A DNA stretch of 64,000 nt from Bacteroidales bacterium UBA3290 (lineage in GTDB: Bacteria > Bacteroidota > Bacteroidia > Bacteroidales > UBA932): the NCBI GenBank assembly GCA_002361615.1, contig DETK01000019.1, positions 38,782-102,781 of the forward strand, given 5' to 3'. Under the pieces are notes generated by a model. That model searched no databases. It worked only from the letters and a program-made list of their open reading frames with translations, and had not been told where the DNA came from. Numbering within the stretch: position 1 is the stretch's first letter; each line of letters opens with the position of its first letter. The position numbers were made by a program, and so were the translations under genes. Shown here piece after piece: positions 7,822 through 16,267 of this stretch.

Positions 7822-10608
7822 ATGGCAGAAGGAACAATCAGAATCAACAAAGTACTCAAGGATTTCAACATCGGTCTTTCGACCCTGACCGACTTTCTCA
7901 AGAAGAAGGGCATCCAGGACGAGCTGACGCTCACCTCGAAGATCTCGGAAGATGTCTTCGCGATGGTCGCCAAGGAGTTCGGCAAGGAGCAGCTCATCAA
8001 GGAGCAGTCGCGCAAAGTAGCCATCAAAGTCAAGGAAATCACCGAGATGGAGAACAACCGCACCGCCGTCGAGGAAGAAGAGCCGGTCAAGGAAGTCATC
8101 ATCAAGACCAACGTGTTCACGGAGCAGAAGAAGGTGGAGACTCCCGCACCGGAAGCCGCTCCCAAGCCCGTCGTCGAGAAGCCGGCCAAGACCGAGCCGG
8201 AAGAGAAGGTTCCTTCCCAGCCCAAGGGCGATCTGAAGATCGTCGGTCACATCGACCTGACGCCCAAGAAGAAAGCTCAGCCCGAAGCCCCGAAGAAAGA
8301 GGTTCCCGAAAAGAAAGCCGAAGAGCCGAAGGCTGCAGCACCGGCACCTGCCGTCAAGCCGCAGCCTGTCACACCCAAGCCCAAGGAAGAGAAACCCGAG
8401 AAGCACGAAGATCGTCCCGTGGTGGAACACATCGAGACGCGCGTCGAAAAGCTCGCCGGTCCCAAGACCGTTGGTGTAATCGACCTGTCCCAGTTCGAGA
8501 AGAAGCCTTCCTCCTCCGAACACGGCAAGAAAGACAAGAACAAGCGCGAACGCATCCACAAAGGTGCCTCCAAGGTCGATATCAGCAATCCGAAGAACAG
8601 CGTGCCTGCACGTTCCGGCGCCAAGGACAGCGCCGCCAAGGAAAGCGCCCGCGGCAAGGGGGCCAAGAAGGGTGACCGTTTCAAGGCCGTCCGCCCCGAA
8701 TTCGACAGCGACGAGATCCAGAAGCAGATCAAGGAGACTTACGCCCGCATGACCGAAGGTCACGGCAAGACCAAGACCTCGAAGCACCGCCGCGAGAAAC
8801 GCGAAGAGATCTCCCAGAAGATGCAGGAAGAGCAGGAGCGCCAGGAGTTGACAAGCAACGTGCTTAAAGTCACGGAATTCGTGACCGTCAACGAGTTGGC
8901 CATCCTGATGAACAACACCCCGGTGACCAAGGTCATCGAGGCCTGCATGAACCTCGGCCTGATGGTGTCCATCAACCAGCGCCTCGACGCCGAGGCCCTC
9001 GTGCTGGTCGCCGAAGAGTTCGGATACAAGATTGAATTCGTCACCGCCGAGATCCAGGGCGCCATCGCCCAGGAGGAAGACAAGGAGGAGGACCTCCTTC
9101 CGCGTCCGCCGATCGTCACCGTGATGGGTCACGTCGACCACGGTAAGACCTCGCTGCTCGACTACATCCGCAAGACCAACGTGATCGCCGGCGAGGCCGG
9201 TGGTATCACGCAGCACATCGGCGCCTACAACGTCGCCCTCCCCGACGGTCGTCACATCACCTTCCTCGATACCCCGGGTCACGAGGCCTTCACGGCCATG
9301 CGTGCCCGCGGCGCCAAGGTCACCGACCTGGCCATCATCATCATCGCGGCCGACGACGCCGTGATGCCGCAGACCGTCGAGGCCATCAACCATGCCCAGG
9401 CAGCCGGCGTCCCGATGATCTTCGCCATCAACAAGATCGACAAACCGGGCGCCAACCCTGAAAAGATCAAGGAACAGCTTGCCAATATGAACATCCTGGT
9501 GGAGGACTGGGGCGGCAAATACCAGTGCCAGGAGATTGCAGCCAAGAAGGGTATCAACGTGGAGGAACTCCTCGAAAAAGTACTGCTCGAGGCTGACCTT
9601 CTGGAACTCAAGGCCAATCCCAACAAACTGGCCGTGGGCAACATCATCGAATCGTCGCTCGACAAGGGCCGCGGCTATCTGGCCACGGTACTCGTGCAAA
9701 GCGGTACGCTCCATGTGGGCGATCCCATCGTGGCCGGCTGTTTCGCGGGCCGCGTGAAGGCCATGTTCAACGAGCGTGGCCAGCGCCTCCAGGAAGCAGG
9801 CCCTTCCACCCCGGTCTCCGTACTCGGTCTGAATGGCGCGCCGACTGCCGGCGACACCCTCAACGCCATGGAAGACGAGAAGGAAGCCCGCGACGTGGCC
9901 AACAAGCGCGAGCAACTGATCCGCATCCAGGGCATCAAGACGCAGACCCACATCACCCTCGAGGAGATCGGCCGACGTATCGCCCTGGGCAACTTCCAGG
10001 AGCTGAACATCATCGTCAAGGCCGACGTGGACGGTTCCATCGAGGCCCTCTCCGATTCGCTCATCAAACTCTCGACCGAGGAAATCCACGTCAACGTGAT
10101 CCACAAGGCCGTGGGTGCCATCTCCGAGTCCGACGTACTGCTGGCCGTGGCCTCCAATGCCATCATCATCGGCTTCCAGGTACGCCCGATGCCCAACGCC
10201 CGCAAACTGGCCGAAAAAGAGCAGATCGAAATCCGTCTCTACTCGGTCATCTACGACGCCATCGAAGAGGTCAAGAGCGGTATCGAAGGCATGCTCGCTC
10301 CTGAGGAGAAAGAGGAGATCACCGCCAATGCGGAAGTGCTCGAAACCTTCAAGATCTCGAAGGTCGGTACCATCGCCGGCTGTATGGTCCGCGACGGCAA
10401 GCTGACGCGCAGCGCGAAGGTTCGCGTCATCCGCGACGGCATCGTGGTCTACACCGGTACGCTGGGCTCGCTCAAGCGCATGAAGGACGATGTGAAGGAA
10501 GTCGCCGCCGGCTTCGACTGCGGTCTGAGCGTGGACGGCTTCAACGACATCAAGATCGGCGATATGATCGAGGCCTACCAGATTGTCGAAATCAAACGCA
10601 AACTGTAA
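7822..10608 (+). CDS. infB: Translation initiation factor IF-2
   Basis: GTPase that brings initiator tRNA to the ribosome. 928 residues. The N-terminal IF2_N motif (IRINKVLKDFNIGLSTLTDF) is followed by a long Lys/Glu/Pro-rich disordered region (about 75-330), as in other Bacteroidetes. The G domain starts near residue 430: GHVDHGKT (G1), FLDTPGHEAFT (G3), and AINKIDKP (G4). Domains II, III and IV follow, the last ending near VEIKRKL. Spacing is 25 bases after nusA and 15 before purB, so all are likely one transcript. Confidence 0.98.
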   Translation: MAEGTIRINKVLKDFNIGLSTLTDFLKKKGIQDELTLTSKISEDVFAMVAKEFGKEQLIKEQSRKVAIKVKEITEMENNRTAVEEEEPVKEVIIKTNVFTEQKKVETPAPEAAPKPVVEKPAKTEPEEKVPSQPKGDLKIVGHIDLTPKKKAQPEAPKKEVPEKKAEEPKAAAPAPAVKPQPVTPKPKEEKPEKHEDRPVVEHIETRVEKLAGPKTVGVIDLSQFEKKPSSSEHGKKDKNKRERIHKGASKVDISNPKNSVPARSGAKDSAAKESARGKGAKKGDRFKAVRPEFDSDEIQKQIKETYARMTEGHGKTKTSKHRREKREEISQKMQEEQERQELTSNVLKVTEFVTVNELAILMNNTPVTKVIEACMNLGLMVSINQRLDAEALVLVAEEFGYKIEFVTAEIQGAIAQEEDKEEDLLPRPPIVTVMGHVDHGKTSLLDYIRKTNVIAGEAGGITQHIGAYNVALPDGRHITFLDTPGHEAFTAMRARGAKVTDLAIIIIAADDAVMPQTVEAINHAQAAGVPMIFAINKIDKPGANPEKIKEQLANMNILVEDWGGKYQCQEIAAKKGINVEELLEKVLLEADLLELKANPNKLAVGNIIESSLDKGRGYLATVLVQSGTLHVGDPIVAGCFAGRVKAMFNERGQRLQEAGPSTPVSVLGLNGAPTAGDTLNAMEDEKEARDVANKREQLIRIQGIKTQTHITLEEIGRRIALGNFQELNIIVKADVDGSIEALSDSLIKLSTEEIHVNVIHKAVGAISESDVLLAVASNAIIIGFQVRPMPNARKLAEKEQIEIRLYSVIYDAIEEVKSGIEGMLAPEEKEEITANAEVLETFKISKVGTIAGCMVRDGKLTRSAKVRVIRDGIVVYTGTLGSLKRMKDDVKEVAAGFDCGLSVDGFNDIKIGDMIEAYQIVEIKRKL

Positions 10609-10623
10609 CAAACCTTTACCGCA

Positions 10624-11958
10624 ATGGATCCGCTGCTGGCCATATCCCCCGTCGACGGCCGCTACGCCGGCAAGACGGCGGAACTTTCTGCCTTCTTTTC
10701 TGAATGCGCGCTGATGCGCTACCGCGTCCTGGTGGAAGTGGAGTATTTCATCGCCCTGTGCGAAATGCCCCTGCCCCAGCTCGAAGACGTTGACCCGGAA
10801 GTCTTTCCGCAACTGCGGGCCATCTACGGCGACTTTACGGCGGAAGACGCTGCCCGCATCAAGGAGATCGAGCGCCGGACCAACCACGACGTCAAGGCCG
10901 TGGAGTATTTCCTGAAGGAACGCTTCGCAGACCTCGGTCTCTCCGCCTACGCCGAATTCATCCATTTCGGCCTTACCTCGCAGGACATCAACAATACGGC
11001 TACTCCGCTCTCGCTCAAGGAAGCGCTGGCTGAGGTTTACATGCCCGCCCTGCGTGAGCTGCTCGACATGCTTTCGCAGCGCGCCGCGCTCTGGGCCGAC
11101 GTTCCGATGCTGGCCCATACGCACGGTCAGCCCGCATCCCCGACGCGTCTGGGAAAAGAACTGGAGGTATTCATCGTCCGGTTGAAAGAGCAGCTGCGCC
11201 AGCTGGAAGAGCGGCCCTACCCCGGTAAGTTCGGCGGGGCGACGGGCAACATGAACGCCCATTACGTGGCCTATCCCGACATCGAATGGAACAGCTTCGC
11301 CGAGCAGTTCGTCGCCTCGCTGGGCCTCAAACGCTCCTACCCCACCACGCAGATCGACCACTACGACAATCTGGCCGCGATCTTCGACGCCCTGCGCCGG
11401 ATCAATACGGTACTGGTGGACCTGAGCCGCGACTGCTGGCTCTACATCTCGATGGAGTATTTCGGACAGCAACTGGTGGCCGGTGAAGTAGGCTCCTCCA
11501 CGATGCCGCACAAGATCAATCCCATCGACTTCGAAAACGCCGAAGGCAACCTGACCTACGCCAACGCCATCTACGACTACCTCTCCTGCAAGCTGCCGGT
11601 TTCGCGCCTGCAGCGCGACCTGACGGACTCCACGGTCTCGCGCAACATCGGCGTCCCCATCGCCCACTCGCTGATCGCCATCCGCTCGCTGCAGAAAGGC
11701 ATCGGCAAATTGATCCTCAACGAAGACCGCGTAGCGCAGGACCTCGAGCGCAACTGGGCCGTCGTCGCCGAAGGCATCCAGACCGTGCTGCGCCGCGAAG
11801 GCTTCCCCAAGCCTTACGAAGCCCTCAAAGCCTTGACCCGCACCGGCGAACACATCACCAAAGAGGCCATCAGCCACTTCATCGACTCGCTCGACATCGA
11901 CGACGCCGTCAAAGCCGAACTCCACGCCATCACGCCGCATAACTACACGGGCCGCTGA
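10624..11958 (+). CDS. purB: Adenylosuccinate lyase
   Basis: Cleaves adenylosuccinate and SAICAR in purine synthesis. 444 residues, matching the E. coli-type enzyme from the N-terminus (LLAISPVDGRYAGKT). The fumarase/aspartase superfamily signature GSSTMPHKINPIDFENAEG is at about residues 291-309. The catalytic His/Thr regions are seen in HFGLTSQDINNTA and AHTHGQPASPT. It closes the rimP-nusA-infB operon, 15 bases after infB; linkage of purB to this operon is by proximity only. Confidence 0.97.
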   Translation: MDPLLAISPVDGRYAGKTAELSAFFSECALMRYRVLVEVEYFIALCEMPLPQLEDVDPEVFPQLRAIYGDFTAEDAARIKEIERRTNHDVKAVEYFLKERFADLGLSAYAEFIHFGLTSQDINNTATPLSLKEALAEVYMPALRELLDMLSQRAALWADVPMLAHTHGQPASPTRLGKELEVFIVRLKEQLRQLEERPYPGKFGGATGNMNAHYVAYPDIEWNSFAEQFVASLGLKRSYPTTQIDHYDNLAAIFDALRRINTVLVDLSRDCWLYISMEYFGQQLVAGEVGSSTMPHKINPIDFENAEGNLTYANAIYDYLSCKLPVSRLQRDLTDSTVSRNIGVPIAHSLIAIRSLQKGIGKLILNEDRVAQDLERNWAVVAEGIQTVLRREGFPKPYEALKALTRTGEHITKEAISHFIDSLDIDDAVKAELHAITPHNYTGR

Positions 11959-11974
11959 CCCGGACGACCATCTT

Positions 11975-12066
11975 AGCATCTGTCCAAGATTTCTATGGTA
12001 TTTCTTGGACAGATGCTCTTTCCGTCGGTAACTGTCCAAGGTTTTCGTCGTATCCTTTGGACAGTT
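11975..12066 (+). repeat. Left double-hairpin unit flanking the RAYT gene
   Basis: There are two palindromes in tandem. Hairpin A has perfect 15-bp arms (11975-11989 and 12003-12017, core CTGTCCAAGA / TCTTGGACAG) with a 13-base loop. Hairpin B has 10-bp arms AACTGTCCAA (12030-12039) and TTGGACAGTT (12057-12066), with one bulged T further in. The unit begins 17 bases after purB, could serve as its terminator, and runs into the stop codon of the transposase gene. A diverged copy in the same orientation lies on the other side of that gene. Confidence 0.85.
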
Positions 12067-13022
12067 TATTTCTTTTTAAGCGGGAAAAGAGCGACCAGCA
12101 CTTCAACGGGCATCCTGAGGAGCCGGGCGATTTTGGCGTTGTCGGCATTGTAATCAAAGTGCAGTACCATCGCCAGAGATAGTTTTTCATCCTTCCCTAA
12201 CAGCGTTGCCTTCTGCCCATTATATTGCTCTTTGCAGATCCGGTAGACAACGTCGTTCAACTCATCGTCGGTGTAGAATATCGCATCACCAACCATTGCG
12301 GCAATATCTCGGTAAGACTCTATTTCCTTGGACAGCTTATGGAAATAGTGACGCGCATCCCGGAAAACCCCTTCCCCAATATCCAGCCGACAATAGTTCA
12401 TTGGCGAGAAATACCCATCGACTATCTGGTAGGACAGAGGGTAATCGGCCTGTCTTGAATGGACGAACGCCCGCCTTTTCAATATATTGACGTCCCCAAA
12501 CAAAGACGTCTGACGCTCCTTGGCAATGGGATTGAAATAATAGCTGTTCGCACCATATGGATACGTGAAGGGCGTCTGGTCTGGATCGACGACAAAATTA
12601 TTCCGGTTCGTATAACCGATCTGGTTCCGCAGCGATTCGAGTGTCTCTATCGCTATCGGTTCATCGCAGTTGAACCGGCGCAAATCTCTCTGGCCTCCAT
12701 TCTTGACCAGATACCAGCGCAGGCGTTTCTTGAATAGTTCAAAAAACGCCAGAACCTCTTCCTTGCTCCCACAAATCACGAAGTGTACATGATTGCTCAT
12801 GATCTCGAAGGTGATGATCTGCACCTGCGGACAATCGTATGCACACATCGCCACCAAAGTCATGGCAAACACATAATCTTCCGGATTCCTGAAAATGACC
12901 GGCTGCTTCTCCCCGGGCGTGCATAAATGCCAGATTCCACCGTATTTCCGCAGCGTCATTTGGAAGACGCGTCGACAGCGTTCTTCCTTCTCATAGAAAG
13001 TGTGTTCCTTAACCATATTCAA
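12066..13022 (-). CDS. RAYT-type HUH (Y1/IS200-like) transposase
   Basis: The 318-residue protein belongs to the Y1/REP-associated tyrosine transposase superfamily. The metal-binding HUH motif is SNHVHFVICG (His78, His80). The likely catalytic Tyr is in NQIGYTNRNNFVV, which aligns by position with the YIHxNPV motif of the family. The C-terminus (about 250-318) resembles a helix-turn-helix (NAKIARLLRMPVEVLVALFP). The start is ATG 13022 or 13016. The gene lies alone between purB and a candidate small RNA, bracketed by double-hairpin units of one sequence family, the usual arrangement of a domesticated RAYT with its REP elements. There is no passenger gene. Confidence 0.85.
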   Translation of the reverse strand: MNMVKEHTFYEKEERCRRVFQMTLRKYGGIWHLCTPGEKQPVIFRNPEDYVFAMTLVAMCAYDCPQVQIITFEIMSNHVHFVICGSKEEVLAFFELFKKRLRWYLVKNGGQRDLRRFNCDEPIAIETLESLRNQIGYTNRNNFVVDPDQTPFTYPYGANSYYFNPIAKERQTSLFGDVNILKRRAFVHSRQADYPLSYQIVDGYFSPMNYCRLDIGEGVFRDARHYFHKLSKEIESYRDIAAMVGDAIFYTDDELNDVVYRICKEQYNGQKATLLGKDEKLSLAMVLHFDYNADNAKIARLLRMPVEVLVALFPLKKK

Positions 13023-13119
13023 TCCTCCATCCGTTATCCACCACCAACATGGTTATGGCCAACCACAAAGATACAACGGAGAAGCCCCGATTACAAATAC
13101 AATCGAAACAAAAGAGCAA

Positions 13120-13204
13120 CTGTCCAAGAATAGCTCAGGTATTCTTGGACAGAATGCGTCTCTGCGGGCAACTATCCAAGGAAGCAGCCCGATTCCTTGG
13201 ACAG
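13120..13204 (+). repeat. Right double-hairpin unit flanking the RAYT gene
   Basis: Hairpin A has perfect 13-bp arms (13120-13132 and 13140-13152, CTGTCCAAGAATA / TATTCTTGGACAG) with a 7-base loop. Hairpin B has arms CTATCCAAGGAA (13172-13183) and TTCCTTGGACAG (13193-13204) with one mismatch. The linker and hairpin order match the left unit, so the two are direct repeats about 1.1 kb apart. The bases 13023-13119 between the gene start and this unit show no other feature. Confidence 0.85.
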
Positions 13205-13240
13205 ATTGAAGAATCAGAACGGTTCTTGCCCTGAGTGGCG

Positions 13241-13283
13241 AAAAAGAAAAAGGCGCTTCTCCTTTGCAAAGGGAGAGGCGCCT
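13241..13283 (-). terminator. Rho-independent terminator of small-RNA copy 1
   Basis: Reading the minus strand: AGGCGC pairs with GCGCCT (13283-13278 and 13256-13251), a C/A mismatch follows, then TCTCC pairs with GGAGA (13276-13272 and 13262-13258). The stem is followed by a T-rich tract (TTTTCTTTTT, 13250-13241). Confidence 0.8.
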
Positions 13284-13327
13284 AGTCCTTTTAACCTAAA
13301 AACTTAACCTATGAAAAAACTATTCGA
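13244..13327 (-). ncRNA. Candidate sigma-54-driven small RNA, copy 1
   Basis: Predicted transcript of about 84 nt from a start near 13327 (12 bases after the -12 GC) to the terminator T-tract. Positions 13286-13359, including the promoter, are identical over 74 bases to 18536-18609 on the opposite strand. The RNA would carry two copies of AGGTTAA spaced by T-runs, then the terminator hairpin. It lies just downstream of rimM in the same direction (rimM stop 13368), so it may instead be a 3' UTR segment of the rpsP-rimM mRNA. In that case CTTAACCTAT (minus 13339-13330) would pair with ATAGGTTAAG (13312-13303). Function unknown. Confidence 0.6.
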
Positions 13328-13336
13328 TGATAGGTT

Positions 13337-13354
13337 AAGCAAAGGGTGTGCCAA
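13337..13354 (-). promoter_or_regulatory. Sigma-54-like promoter, copy 1
   Basis: The minus strand reads TTGGCACACCCTTTGCTT, i.e. TGGCAC-N5-TTGCT, an exact match to the sigma-54 (RpoN) -24/-12 consensus including GG and GC spacing. It is 100% conserved in copy 2. Confidence 0.6.
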
Positions 13355-13367
13355 AGTCGAATTCCGA

Positions 13368-13829
13368 TCAGAGAAGTCCTTCGGGAATATCGAGGGTGAT
13401 GACTTCGCCGTGGATATTGACGATGAGTTCTTCGTGCAGGGGGAGCAGGACTTCGCCGCTGTCTTCCGTTTCGACGGTCAGGACGATGTTGCCGCCGTAG
13501 TCGCTGAAATCCACGATTTCGCCGATGATGCGCCGCGTGCGGCTGTCGCGGACCCTGAGGCCGATGAGCGTGTCTTCCTCTTCTTCCTCTTCTGCGGCGA
13601 AGCGGACCTCGCGGCCGACCAGTTCTTCGGCCTGGGCGAGCGTATCGACATCCTCGAACTTTACGATCAGGCGATTGCCCTTTTCCTGCAGGGATTCAAA
13701 ATAAAAAGGAACCGGCAGTCCATCGAATTCGATGAATACCGGTTCCTGTACGTTCAAATCCTGCGGACTGTCTGCCGGGCGGCTCAACACCACTTCTCCG
13801 GCTGCGCCCCAGGATTTCAGCACCTTCAT
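13368..13829 (-). CDS. rimM: Ribosome maturation factor RimM
   Basis: Assists 30S head assembly and binds S19. 153 residues, slightly short: the family's usual VGKIVKPHGIRGE start is reduced to MKVLKSWGAAGEVVL, so the N-terminus begins at or just inside that motif. The first domain shows PVPFYFESLQEKGNRLIVKF and VDTLAQAEELVGREV; the C-terminal PRC-barrel has GLRVRDSRTRRIIGEIVDF and LLPLHEELIVNIHGEVITLD. It follows rpsP by 8 bases, the common pairing. A sigma-54-like small-RNA element starts 8 bases past its stop. Confidence 0.9.
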   Translation of the reverse strand: MKVLKSWGAAGEVVLSRPADSPQDLNVQEPVFIEFDGLPVPFYFESLQEKGNRLIVKFEDVDTLAQAEELVGREVRFAAEEEEEEDTLIGLRVRDSRTRRIIGEIVDFSDYGGNIVLTVETEDSGEVLLPLHEELIVNIHGEVITLDIPEGLL

Positions 13830-13837
13830 CCCGAAAA

Positions 13838-14395
13838 CTACGCTTCCGGATTCTCAGCGGGAGCCTCAGCTTCAGCAGCGGCGGCAGCAGCCTCTTCGGC
13901 AGCGGCCTTGGCGGCAGCTTCAGCAGCAGCGGCGAGCTCAGCCTTCTTCTTGGCGATCGCTTCAGCGCGCTCCTCGTTGACCTTGGCCTCAGCCTTGATG
14001 GCAGCCTTGGCGGCAGCTTCGTTGGCGCTGGCGATGGTCTGCTTCTTGGAGGCCAGTTTCGAATCTTTCTGGGTCTTCCAGGCAGCATAGCGGCGCTCGG
14101 CTTCCTCCTCGGAGAAAGCACCCTTCGCTACACCACCCTGAAGGTGTTTCTTCAGCAGGACACCTTCGTAGGAGAGGATGCGACGGGCGGTCGTGGTCGG
14201 CTGGGCACCTTTGTTGAGCCAGTCGAGGGCACGTTCACCATCGAGGACGATGGTCGCGGGGTTTGTGTTCGGGTTGTAGAGGCCGATCTGTTCGATCAGA
14301 CGGCCGTCGCGCGGTGCGCGTGCGTCAGCGACGACAATGTGGAAATACGCGTAATTCTTCTTGCCGTGACGCGAAAGGCGGATTTTAACAGCCAT
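13838..14395 (-). CDS. rpsP: 30S ribosomal protein S16 with Ala-rich tail
   Basis: Core S16 is the first 80 or so residues (MAVKIRLSRHGKKNYAYFHI, then VADARAPRDGRLIEQIGLYN). The remaining 100 form a helical Lys/Glu/Ala extension that becomes nearly pure Ala/Glu (about 145-180). Such tails are known in Bacteroidetes S16 but this one is long. It heads the rpsP-rimM pair and has its own promoter upstream. Confidence 0.96.
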   Translation of the reverse strand: MAVKIRLSRHGKKNYAYFHIVVADARAPRDGRLIEQIGLYNPNTNPATIVLDGERALDWLNKGAQPTTTARRILSYEGVLLKKHLQGGVAKGAFSEEEAERRYAAWKTQKDSKLASKKQTIASANEAAAKAAIKAEAKVNEERAEAIAKKKAELAAAAEAAAKAAAEEAAAAAAEAEAPAENPEA

Positions 14396-14465
14396 TTTGC
14401 TTTTGCTTTAAGTTAGTAATCAGTTCAATAATTGTAACTTCCCTATCTTCTCGAGAAAGGGCCTG

Positions 14466-14495
14466 CAAAGATACGGATAAATTTTGAAATACAAA
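14466..14495 (-). promoter_or_regulatory. Promoter for rpsP-rimM
   Basis: The minus strand has TTTG (14495-14492), an 18-base spacer, and TATCTTTG (14473-14466). The start would be near 14459, leaving a leader of about 60 bases in which no clear hairpin was seen. Confidence 0.65.
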
Positions 14496-14500
14496 CTTTT

Positions 14501-15826
14501 TTAAAGGGCATCGACGACCCGCTCCATGTGTTTGCCGTTGGAGCCCTTGATCAGGATGGTACGTTCCTCAAGCGGGTGCTCCGTCACATAGGCTTTGAGG
14601 TCTTCGATGGTGGGGAACGGCAGGATCCGGGCGTATCCTGCACCCAGTGCTGCCGCTGCGGCCGTGAATTCGTTGCCTACCAGATAAATCTCACCCGAGA
14701 CGGAAACGGCGTGGCGAAGAATGGCCATGTGCTCGTCGGCCGAGTCGGGACCGAGTTCCAGCATGTCACCCAGCATCAGCACTTTGCCTGGGAATTCGGT
14801 GGCGGCGAAATTGTCGAGGGCGGCCCGCATGCTCGAAGGGTTGGCGTTGTAGGCGTCGATCACCAGCGTGTTGTGGGCGGTCTTCACCAGCTGGCTGCGG
14901 CTGTTGGAAGGGGTATAGGCTTCGATGGCTGCTACCATCTTCTTGAACGGGACTTCGAAATAGGTACCGACGGCCAGGGCGGCCATCACATTGTCGGCGT
15001 TGTAGTCGCCCACCAGATGCGTGGTGATGGTCACGGGCTTGTCGTCATGCGTGAGTTCGAGTTTCAGGAACGGGCTGTCCGGCGTTGCGGGCAAGACCTT
15101 CACGTCCTGCTCCCGGACGCCGTACTTGCGGACGCAAAGGCCGGGACGATGCGAAACCATCTCGCACAGATGCGGATTGTCGGCATTGTAGAACACGACG
15201 CCGCCCCGCTGGCGCAGGATATCGTAGAGTTCCCCTTTGGTTTTCTTGACCCCTTCGAAGGAGCCGAATCCCTGCAGGTGTGCCTTGCCTACGGTTGTGA
15301 TCAGGCCGCAGGTGGGCTGGACGATCTTCGTCAGCTCCGCGATTTCGCCCGGGGCGCTGGCACCCATTTCCACAACGGCCATGTCGGTGCGTTCGTCGAT
15401 GCGGAACAAGGTGAGCGGCACGCCGATATGGTTGTTGTAGTTGGCCTGGGTGGCGACCAGATTGTATTTCTTCGACAGGACGGCGGCTACCAGTTCCTTA
15501 GTCGTGGTCTTGCCGTTCGTGCCGGTGATGCCCACGACGGGGATGTCGAATTGTTTGCGATGATAGGCGGCCATCTGCTGAAGCATGGCCAGAGAGTTCT
15601 CGACTACGATGCATTTGCGGCCGCGGTAAGCCGTACCTTCCAACAGGAAACGGTCGACAACCGCATAGCGGGCACCCGCCTTGAGCGCATCTTCCGCAAA
15701 ATCGTTTCCGTCGAACTTCTCGCCTTTGAGCGCAAAGAACATCATGCCTTCCTTGATGTTGCGGCTGTCTGTCGTAATGCCCGTACACTTCCGGTAGAGC
15801 GCATACAATTCTTCAACTGATATCAT
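14501..15826 (-). CDS. murF: UDP-N-acetylmuramoyl-tripeptide--D-alanyl-D-alanine ligase MurF
   Basis: Last cytoplasmic amino-acid addition in peptidoglycan precursor synthesis. 441 residues. The Mur ligase P-loop GITGTNGKTTTKE lies at 99-111; the N-terminal domain has TGITTDSRNIKEGMMFFALKG; the central domain has VVEMGASAPGEI and FYNADNPHL; the C-terminal domain has VIDAYNANPSSMRAALDNF and GDMLELG, all typical of MurF. Third gene of flippase-dut-murF. D-Ala is supplied by alr at 54 kb, but Ddl was not seen here. Confidence 0.95.
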   Translation of the reverse strand: MISVEELYALYRKCTGITTDSRNIKEGMMFFALKGEKFDGNDFAEDALKAGARYAVVDRFLLEGTAYRGRKCIVVENSLAMLQQMAAYHRKQFDIPVVGITGTNGKTTTKELVAAVLSKKYNLVATQANYNNHIGVPLTLFRIDERTDMAVVEMGASAPGEIAELTKIVQPTCGLITTVGKAHLQGFGSFEGVKKTKGELYDILRQRGGVVFYNADNPHLCEMVSHRPGLCVRKYGVREQDVKVLPATPDSPFLKLELTHDDKPVTITTHLVGDYNADNVMAALAVGTYFEVPFKKMVAAIEAYTPSNSRSQLVKTAHNTLVIDAYNANPSSMRAALDNFAATEFPGKVLMLGDMLELGPDSADEHMAILRHAVSVSGEIYLVGNEFTAAAAALGAGYARILPFPTIEDLKAYVTEHPLEERTILIKGSNGKHMERVVDAL

Positions 15827-15835
15827 GGTCTTGTC

Positions 15836-16267
15836 TTATTTTCCTGTTGAACCGAATCCGCCACTTCCGCGACCGCTTTCCTCCAGCGCTTCCACGGGCT
15901 CCCATTGCACCGTTTCGTGGCGCGCCACGACCATCTGCGCGATCCGCTCGCCGGGATTGACCGTGAAGGGTTCGTTCGAGAGATTGACCAGCACCACTTT
16001 GATCTCACCGCGATAGTCGGCGTCGATGGTGCCGGGGGCGTTGACGATCGAGATGCCGTGTTTGGCAGCCAGGCCGCTGCGCGGACGGATCTGCGCTTCG
16101 AAGCCTGCAGGCAGTTCGATGTGAAGGCCGGTGGGTACCATTGCCCGCTCCAGCGAACCCAGGACCAGCGGCTCCTGCAGGTCGGCACGGAGATCCATGC
16201 CGGCAGACAGCTCGGTGGCATAGGCGGGAAGCGGGTAGGGCGAGTGATTGACGATCTTCACTTTCAT
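15836..16267 (-). CDS. dut: dUTP diphosphatase
   Basis: Trimeric dUTPase: hydrolyses dUTP to dUMP, keeping uracil out of DNA and feeding dTMP synthesis. 143 residues with the five motifs in order: AGMDLRA, RPRSGLAAKHGI, NAPGTIDADYRGEIKV, GERIAQMVV and the C-terminal RGSGGFGSTGK arm. Its ATG (16265-16267) overlaps the flippase stop as ATGA, and murF starts 9 bases past its stop, so the three genes form one transcript. Confidence 0.97.
   Translation of the reverse strand: MKVKIVNHSPYPLPAYATELSAGMDLRADLQEPLVLGSLERAMVPTGLHIELPAGFEAQIRPRSGLAAKHGISIVNAPGTIDADYRGEIKVVLVNLSNEPFTVNPGERIAQMVVARHETVQWEPVEALEESGRGSGGFGSTGK

Noticed and set aside
7774..12039. Very long open frame (1421 codons) antisense to infB and purB
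   Set aside because: It mirrors two certain genes in a GC-rich genome, has low-complexity Val/Asp/Gly/Leu composition and no domain; such shadows recur opposite cca, pepD, the M49 gene and others.
13311..14090. 259-codon plus-strand frame over rimM and rpsP
   Set aside because: After the first 16 codons, which lie in the duplicated element, it is an antisense shadow ending in Ala/Ser runs made by the Ala-rich S16 tail.
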